NCBI RefSeq assembly: GCF_030812675.1
Contig: NZ_JAUSTE010000001.1
Span: forward strand, 124,001 to 188,000
Reading direction: 5' to 3'
Origin: Sinomonas atrocyanea
GTDB lineage: Bacteria; Actinomycetota; Actinomycetes; Actinomycetales; Micrococcaceae
Length of the DNA: 64,000 nt
This document shows, piece by piece, positions 59,202 to 64,000 of the stretch (position 1 is its first letter; every line of letters begins with the position of its first letter). The translations under genes and the position numbers were made by a program. Under the pieces are notes generated by a model. It was not told the origin of the DNA and made no database searches. It saw only the letters and a list, made by a program, of their open reading frames with translations.

Positions 59202-60983
59202 TCAGCTCACGCTGGCTCCGGAGAGGTTCCGGGTCGCCCCGATCAGGGTCACCTGCTGCGGGCCTCCGTCCTTGGGGAGGTAGAGCATGACCGACTCGCG
59301 GAACGTGAGGGTCGCCTTCTTCGTGGCCTCCTTGCCGCCGGCGAGTGCCGCGGCGTCGTCCTGCAGCGTGACCTTGTCGCCGGAGGCCTTCGGCGTGCCC
59401 TCGACCGTGAAGTCGAGGGGGGCGATCACGATCGCGCCGCCGTCGGCCGCGCGGAAGGCGGCGGCCTCGTTGCCCACGGGCGTGTGCTTGAAGGTGAACG
59501 TCGCGTCCGCGGCCTTGGCGATGTCGGCCTGGTAGCCGAAGGTGTCCTTGATGTAGGCGTTGTCCGGGATCCTGCCCTTCCAGGCGCTGTTGGCGTTGGA
59601 GAGCCGGTCCGCGATGCCCGCGATCGCGTCCTTGGGGCTCACCGCGAGTCCCGCCTTGTCGTCCAGCGAGAGCTGCTCGGCGCCGGACTTGGGGGTGCCG
59701 GGGAAGGTCGCGCCCGGCAGGAGCGGCGCGGCCTCGATGAGCTTGTAGTTCTCACGGGCGGACGCCTGGCGCAGCGTCAGGAGCTGCGGGGTGGTGTTGC
59801 CCTGGCCCTGGGTGACCGCGATGACGGTGCGCGGCCAGGACCTCTGGGTGGTCACCACGGTGGTGAGCAGCTTGGACGAGCGCACCGGGGCGATCGCCGG
59901 GGCGCTGGAGACGGCCGCGCGCACCTTGTAGTTCTGCTGGCGGGCGAGCAGCGCTGAGCCGTCGACCCGGGCGCCGAGCTTGCCGGCGTCCTTGGCGTCG
60001 TCGCCGGCCTGGACCGCGTTCGCGGTCTGGTCGAGGATGCGCGTGAGCTGGTCCTCGACCACCACGCGGGTCCCGGCCTCGGCCGGGCTGGGGGCGGGCG
60101 CGGTCGCAGCCTGGGCCGGGACTGCGGCAAGCCCGCCCAGGCCGAGCAGGGCGGCGAGGGCCGCCGAGGTGCGGGCAGCCCGCGGGCGACGGCGTGCGGC
60201 CGACGCCGCGGTGCGCTGCGCGGTGCCGGGAGCCGTGCCGGGTGCGGCGCCCGGGGCGGCGCCGGGCGCCTGGCCGGGCACCGGGGGGATCGCGGTCGTC
60301 GCGGGCCCGCCGTCCGCGGGCGCACGACGCCGGTCGCCGCCCTCCGCGTCCGGCCCGCCCGCGCCGGGGCCCGGGCGGCGGGGGCCGCCCCGCAGCCGCG
60401 GCAGCAGCACCAGGGCCGCGGCCGCGAGGATGAGGAGGGCGCCGATGACGATGAGCGGGACGGCCCACGGCATGGTCGCGTGGCTCGGCCACGTGATCGT
60501 CACATCCTGGGGCGCCGGGGCCTTGCCGTCGCTCGCCAGGAGGAGCTGCCAGTCGCCGGAGTCCGGGAGGTCCCAGTGGTAGTCGAGGGTGCCGTTCGCG
60601 TTCTGGGTCGTGGCGAACAGGTCGGCGCCGGCAGGGTTCGGCGAGGTGGCCTCGCCGTCGGTGTGGGTGGCCTTGAGGACCTTGCCGTCGTCGGAGGCGC
60701 CGTCGATCGTCGTGTGCGCCGCCTTGCCGACCCAGGCGGCCATGTCGTCCGGCCGCGCGGCGGCCAGCACGAAGTTGCCGTTGCCGTGTACGGTCAGCGT
60801 CGCCTCTCCCCCTCGGAGGTCCTTGAGCTTCGCATCGATCACGGTCAGTGGGGAGGCCGGGGTGCCGGCTGGGACCGTCGCGGTCACCTGGTCGGCGGGC
60901 GCCCACCAGGTGAGCTGGCCGATGCCGGCCACGAGGGCTACAAGGCCGAGCAGCAGGAGCGCGGCTGCGGTCTTCAATCGCAC
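59202..60983 (-). CDS. Unknown envelope protein with two membrane segments
   Basis: A 593-residue protein with an N-terminal hydrophobic segment (AAALLLLGLVALVAGIGQL), an extracytoplasmic domain of about 140 residues, a membrane helix (about 166-190, PWAVPLIVIGALLILAAAALVLL), a 60-residue Pro/Gly/Ala linker with APGAAPGAAPGT-type repeats, a second hydrophobic stretch (SAALAALLGLGGLAAVPAQAA) and a 300-residue C-terminal domain. The second hydrophobic stretch ends in A-Q-A-A, like a signal-peptidase site, inside the protein. The C-terminal domain is rich in Thr/Ala/Lys and resembles secreted actinobacterial proteins of unknown function (DUF8094-like). GTGAGG precedes the GTG. Confidence 0.7.
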   Translation of the reverse strand: MRLKTAAALLLLGLVALVAGIGQLTWWAPADQVTATVPAGTPASPLTVIDAKLKDLRGGEATLTVHGNGNFVLAAARPDDMAAWVGKAAHTTIDGASDDGKVLKATHTDGEATSPNPAGADLFATTQNANGTLDYHWDLPDSGDWQLLLASDGKAPAPQDVTITWPSHATMPWAVPLIVIGALLILAAAALVLLPRLRGGPRRPGPGAGGPDAEGGDRRRAPADGGPATTAIPPVPGQAPGAAPGAAPGTAPGTAQRTAASAARRRPRAARTSAALAALLGLGGLAAVPAQAATAPAPSPAEAGTRVVVEDQLTRILDQTANAVQAGDDAKDAGKLGARVDGSALLARQQNYKVRAAVSSAPAIAPVRSSKLLTTVVTTQRSWPRTVIAVTQGQGNTTPQLLTLRQASARENYKLIEAAPLLPGATFPGTPKSGAEQLSLDDKAGLAVSPKDAIAGIADRLSNANSAWKGRIPDNAYIKDTFGYQADIAKAADATFTFKHTPVGNEAAAFRAADGGAIVIAPLDFTVEGTPKASGDKVTLQDDAAALAGGKEATKKATLTFRESVMLYLPKDGGPQQVTLIGATRNLSGASVS

Positions 60984-61076
60984 AGGAAATACCTCACGTC
61001 GGGGGAAGGGAACCTGTCCATGGTAACCAAATCGTGACCATCGGGTCAGATCGGGCCGGCTGGTAGGGTTTGCGCA

Positions 61077-61151
61077 GTGGGCCCGGGGGGCTGCAGCCCA
61101 CCGCAGCCGAACCCTCGGCGCCGGTCGTCCTCCGGCCCGTCCGGACCCTAG
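61077..61151 (+). other. Possible leaderless 24-codon leader ORF before the AI-2E-type gene
   Basis: A -10-like TAGGGT (61064-61069) lies 7 nt before GTG 61077, which opens MGPGGCSPPQPNPRRRSSSGP and stops with TAG at 61149-61151, 14 nt before the transporter GTG. The length, the arginine run and the prolines would suit a regulatory leader peptide, but no homology supports it. Confidence 0.3.
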
Positions 61152-61165
61152 AAGAAGGCAGAGGC

Positions 61166-62482
61166 GTGGGAGAGAACCACCAGCCCGAACCAGTCGAGCC
61201 GGAGTCTCCCTCCGCTGCGGGGACGAACCCCCCGGTGAAGCATCCGGTGATCGGTGGCGGGGACGCGGCCGAGCACCATGGCGGCAGGGACTTCATGCGC
61301 AGCGTGGCCCAGCGCCTGCGGACTCCCCTCCCGGGCGCCCAGCCGCGGGTGCGGTTCGAGATGCCGCCCCTGGCGGAGGCGGAGGAGGGCAGCCCCCTCG
61401 CGCCCCTGTCGAGGGACCGGGGCCTCGGCGAGCCGGGCCCGCGGGTCTCGACCCGGAACCCCGTCTACATGGGCTTCATGGCGACGGTCGGCGTGGGGAT
61501 CGCGCTCGCGCTGTACTACATCGCGGCGCACACCACCCAGCTGCTGCTGTGGATCCTCGCGGCCCTGTTCATCTCCCTCGGGCTCGACCCCGTGGTGCGG
61601 TGGCTCGAGTCGCACCGCGTCCCGCGGGCGCTCGGGATCGCCGCGACGATCCTCGTGCTCCTGGCCGTGCTGGGCGCGTTCTTCGGCACGCTCATCCCCG
61701 CGATGGTCGACCAGATCACGCAGCTCGTGAACAACGTGCCCACGTGGATCAACGACTTCCTGGCCTCGGACTTCTACAAGAGCATCGACGAGCAGTTCGG
61801 CATCAAGACCCGGGTGACCGAGGAACTGCAGAAGTTCGGCCAGGACTCGACCGCCGTCACGAACCTGTTCGGCGGGGTCCTGGGCTTCGGGACGACCGTG
61901 GCGAACTCTCTGTTCGGGGTGCTCATCGTCGTCGTGCTCAGCCTGTACTTCCTCTCGGCCATGCCGGCGATGAAGCAGTGGGCCTACCGGCTCGCGCCCC
62001 GCTCCCGCCGGGTGCGGGTGCAGGCGCTCAGCGAGGAGATCACCCGGTCGGTGGGCAACTACGTGATCGGGCAGGTCTGCGTCGCCGCCCTGAACGCCGC
62101 CTTCGCCTTCATCGTCATGACCGTCCTCAACGTGCCCTTCGCCGCGCTGCTGGCCTTCATGGTCGGCTTCCTGGCATTCATCCCGCTCGTGGGCGGGGTC
62201 GTCGCCGGGACGATCATCTCCCTCGTCGCGCTCACGTCCGGCTGGCAGACGGCGGTCATCATGGCCGCCGCGTACTTCGCCTACCTCCAGTTCGAGGCGT
62301 ACTTCATCTCCCCGCGCATCATGCAGCGCGCCGTGGCGGTCCCCGGCCCGGTCGCGGTGATCTCGGTGATCGCCGGCGGCAGCCTCCTCGGCGTGCTCGG
62401 GGCCCTCATCGCGATCCCCACCGCGGCCTCGGTGATGCTGCTCATGCGGGAGGTCTTCATCACGCGGCAGGACCAGCACTAG
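61166..62482 (+). CDS. AI-2E-family transporter (TqsA/YdiK-like)
   Basis: A 438-residue membrane protein. The first ~100 residues are polar and Pro/Glu-rich, then about eight helices follow with ALFISLGLDPVVRWLESHRVPRALGIAATILVLL, the conserved TRSVGNYVIGQ and FIPLVGGVVAGTIISLVAL, and the end PGPVAVISVIAGGSLLGVLGALIAIPTAA. GAAGG lies upstream of GTG 61166. Members export AI-2 or act as Na+/H+ or other antiporters, so the function is open. It faces the minus-strand hydrolase gene. Confidence 0.85.
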   Translation: MGENHQPEPVEPESPSAAGTNPPVKHPVIGGGDAAEHHGGRDFMRSVAQRLRTPLPGAQPRVRFEMPPLAEAEEGSPLAPLSRDRGLGEPGPRVSTRNPVYMGFMATVGVGIALALYYIAAHTTQLLLWILAALFISLGLDPVVRWLESHRVPRALGIAATILVLLAVLGAFFGTLIPAMVDQITQLVNNVPTWINDFLASDFYKSIDEQFGIKTRVTEELQKFGQDSTAVTNLFGGVLGFGTTVANSLFGVLIVVVLSLYFLSAMPAMKQWAYRLAPRSRRVRVQALSEEITRSVGNYVIGQVCVAALNAAFAFIVMTVLNVPFAALLAFMVGFLAFIPLVGGVVAGTIISLVALTSGWQTAVIMAAAYFAYLQFEAYFISPRIMQRAVAVPGPVAVISVIAGGSLLGVLGALIAIPTAASVMLLMREVFITRQDQH

Positions 62483-62508
62483 CCCGAGCGTCCGGCGCGC
62501 CGCCCGGC

Positions 62509-63297
62509 CTAGGGGGCCGTCGCCGTCGGCCCCTCCCACACGGCGGGAAGCTCGCCGGAGGCGCCGAGCACGTCGTCGACCACCTCGCCGAGGACCCGCT
62601 GCACGAACTTCTCCCCCACCCAGAGGTGCTTGGCGCCCTCGACGCCGACCACCCGCGCCTGGGGCACGCGTGCGAACCGCTGGGCCGCCTCCACGGGGCG
62701 CAGGTAGTCGTCGAACTCCGGGACGAGCACCGTCATCGGCTTGCCGCACGCCGCCCACGCGTCGAGGTCGGCGTCGCCCGCGCGGTGCAGCGGCGGCGAG
62801 AGCAGGACTGCGCCCTCGATCTGGTCCACGACCGGGGCGACCGCCCCGTACTTGAGCGCGAGCTCGGTGCCGAAGGACCAGCCCACGAGCCATCGGCGCG
62901 GGAGCCCGCGGTCGGCCGCGAAGCGCACGGCGGCCTCGACGTCGGCCCGCTCGCCGATGCCCTCCTCAAACCGGCCGCCGCTGGTCCCGCGCGGGCTCGA
63001 GGTCCCGCGGGTGTTGAACCTCAGGACGGCGATGCCGGCGAGCGCGGGGAGCCGGAAGGACGCCTTCCGGTAGACGTGCGAGTCCATGAAGCCCCCGTGG
63101 GTGGGGAGCGGGTGGAGCGTGACGAGCGTCGCCACCGGCTCTGTGTCCTGCGGCAGGGCCAGCTCGCCGACGAGCGTGAGCCCGTCCTCGGTGCGCAGCT
63201 CGATATTCTCGCGGCGGGCGGGCAGGACCGTGTTGGCGCGGATGGCCGCGGGGCCGTCGGGCGCCGTGAACACGTACGAGGAGGGGTCGAAGCTCAT
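62509..63297 (-). CDS. Alpha/beta hydrolase (dienelactone-hydrolase/esterase-like)
   Basis: A 262-residue hydrolase. The nucleophile elbow is GWSFG near residue 142, RFNTRGTSSPRGTSGG matches the oxyanion/'GTS' segment of bacterial 'alpha/beta superfamily' proteins, and the catalytic histidine is in VEGAKHLWVGE. A -10 TACTGT lies 7 nt before the ATG (leaderless). Its stop is 27 nt from the convergent transporter stop. Substrate unknown. Confidence 0.82.
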   Translation of the reverse strand: MSFDPSSYVFTAPDGPAAIRANTVLPARRENIELRTEDGLTLVGELALPQDTEPVATLVTLHPLPTHGGFMDSHVYRKASFRLPALAGIAVLRFNTRGTSSPRGTSGGRFEEGIGERADVEAAVRFAADRGLPRRWLVGWSFGTELALKYGAVAPVVDQIEGAVLLSPPLHRAGDADLDAWAACGKPMTVLVPEFDDYLRPVEAAQRFARVPQARVVGVEGAKHLWVGEKFVQRVLGEVVDDVLGASGELPAVWEGPTATAP

Positions 63298-63320
63298 GGC
63301 CCCCACAGTATCGAAGGGGC

Positions 63321-63665
63321 CTACCGGTAGCGGTACGTGCGGGTGCGCCAGCAGTGCGTGTGCCAGTGACGGCGTTCGGCGATGCCGGCCTCCTCGCCGA
63401 AGAGGTGGTCGTCTGCCCACACCACCAGATGGGCCGTCCCCGGCGGGATGCTGCGCGAGCAGCCGGGGCACGTGTACACCTTCGCCGCGCTGCGCGTGGT
63501 CACCTGCCGGACCCGCCAGTCGCCGTCCGGGGCCGATTCGAGGCGGGCGAAGCCGGCGAGGACGCGTTCGGGATTGAAGTCGTCCCGGCCCTCGCGCGCC
63601 TCCGCGGCGTCCCTGTCGCTGCGGGGGGCGGCAGGGCGGCGTCGGGGACGGTTCGAGCGCGGCAT
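63321..63665 (-). CDS. Small zinc-ribbon protein
   Basis: A 114-residue protein. After a basic, Arg/Pro-rich N-terminus the conserved part is VYTCPGCSRSIPPGTAHLVVWADD with CPGC and a second pair H/C in RRHWHTHCWR, a likely zinc site. The family is widespread beside nucS in actinobacteria and sometimes mis-annotated as an ATP/GTP-binding protein; no P-loop is present. A -10-like CAGAAT lies 6 nt before the ATG. Confidence 0.75.
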   Translation of the reverse strand: MPRSNRPRRRPAAPRSDRDAAEAREGRDDFNPERVLAGFARLESAPDGDWRVRQVTTRSAAKVYTCPGCSRSIPPGTAHLVVWADDHLFGEEAGIAERRHWHTHCWRTRTYRYR

Positions 63666-63795
63666 GGCTCCATTCTGCCGTGCCCCGTGCCGCGCCCCCG
63701 CTCCGTCGGGCGCCGCCGGCCCTCTCCTCCCGCCGCCCTGGGGCCTCCCCACGCCCGCGCCCGGGCGGCCGCGGCCGCCACGGTAGAGTGCTCGG

Positions 63796-64000
63796 GTGCG
63801 ACTCGTCATTGCCCGGTGCTCCGTCGACTACGTGGGCCGCCTGAAGGCCCACCTGCCCCTCGCGACCCGTCTCCTCGTCGTCAAGGCCGACGGCTCGGTG
63901 CTCGTCCACTCGGACGGTGGGTCGTACAAGCCGCTGAACTGGATGAGCCCGCCGGCCACGCTGCGTGTCCTCTCCCCGGCCGACGCCGAGCTCGAGGAGG
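63796..64000 (+). CDS. nucS: Mismatch-specific endonuclease NucS, 5' part (runs out of the window)
   Basis: The first 68 codons read [20 protein letters not shown], then [25 protein letters not shown], the N-terminal domain of actinobacterial NucS/EndoMS. This enzyme performs mismatch repair in actinobacteria, which lack MutS/MutL. TAGAGT lies 6 nt before the GTG (leaderless). The nuclease domain lies beyond position 64000. Confidence 0.9.
   Translation, partial: MRLVIARCSVDYVGRLKAHLPLATRLLVVKADGSVLVHSDGGSYKPLNWMSPPATLRVLSPADAELEE

Noticed and set aside
1-64000. CRISPR arrays, rRNA, tRNA, insertion sequences or prophage
   Set aside because: No repeat-spacer pattern, transposase, integrase or T-loop sequence was recognised by eye; a tRNA search program would be needed to exclude tRNA genes fully.

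Overview
This window is a piece of a very GC-rich actinobacterial chromosome, most likely from a member of the Micrococcaceae (Arthrobacter/Sinomonas group; this is inferred from gene content and not proven). The signs are a NucS gene at the right edge, the clpS / DUF2017 / murI / metallo-hydrolase / rph / rdgB block, DUF3039 and DUF1992 proteins, heavy use of GTG starts, and many genes whose -10 box sits 6-7 nt before the start codon (leaderless transcripts).

The left part (1-30 kb) is accessory and catabolic. It opens with the end of an amino-acid permease and a strong terminator. Next comes a thiamine-diphosphate 2-oxoacid dehydrogenase set (E1 alpha, E1 beta, a free lipoyl protein and a separate alpha/beta hydrolase that together look like a split AcoC-type E2). 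A homoprotocatechuate meta-cleavage operon follows: an FAH-RraA fusion, a GntR regulator, then hpaE, hpaD, hpaH and hpaI, headed by a perfect double GTATAC-type operator. On the other strand lie a copper amine oxidase and an APC permease, with TetR and AraC/FeaR-like regulators diverging from them. The likely logic is aromatic amine (tyramine/phenethylamine type) to aldehyde, then arylacetate, then homoprotocatechuate, then pyruvate plus succinate semialdehyde. The aryl hydroxylase, the aldehyde dehydrogenase and a classical HpaF isomerase are not in the window.

From 17.7 to 26.4 kb lies a compact minus-strand operon: amidohydrolase, ABC solute-binding lipoprotein, two permeases, ATPase, cytoplasmic sulfatase, and its own formylglycine-generating enzyme. 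A divergent TetR gene and overlapping palindromes sit at its head. It reads as an import-then-desulfate pathway for an unidentified sulfate ester. Next come a hydrolase, a small membrane protein, and an MHS-family transporter paired with an IclR regulator, with a PcaR/PobR-like box between the last two.

The right part (30-64 kb) is mostly core chromosome: an MFS exporter, sbcC/sbcD, an aquaporin, a MarR gene, a ClC channel, a degenerate ADP-ribosylglycohydrolase-like protein, an exonuclease-BRCT protein, DedA, rdgB/rph, an aldo-keto reductase, a metallo-hydrolase, murI, DUF2017 and clpS. It continues with pncB and pncA (NAD salvage, separated by a truncated AbiEi-like gene and repeats), a DEAD-type helicase, an MFS transporter, DUF3039, nagB, an ABC exporter, a thioredoxin-like/TPR protein, an unknown two-membrane-segment protein, an AI-2E-type transporter, a second alpha/beta hydrolase, a small zinc-ribbon protein, and the start of nucS. 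No CRISPR array, rRNA, tRNA, insertion sequence or prophage was recognised by eye.
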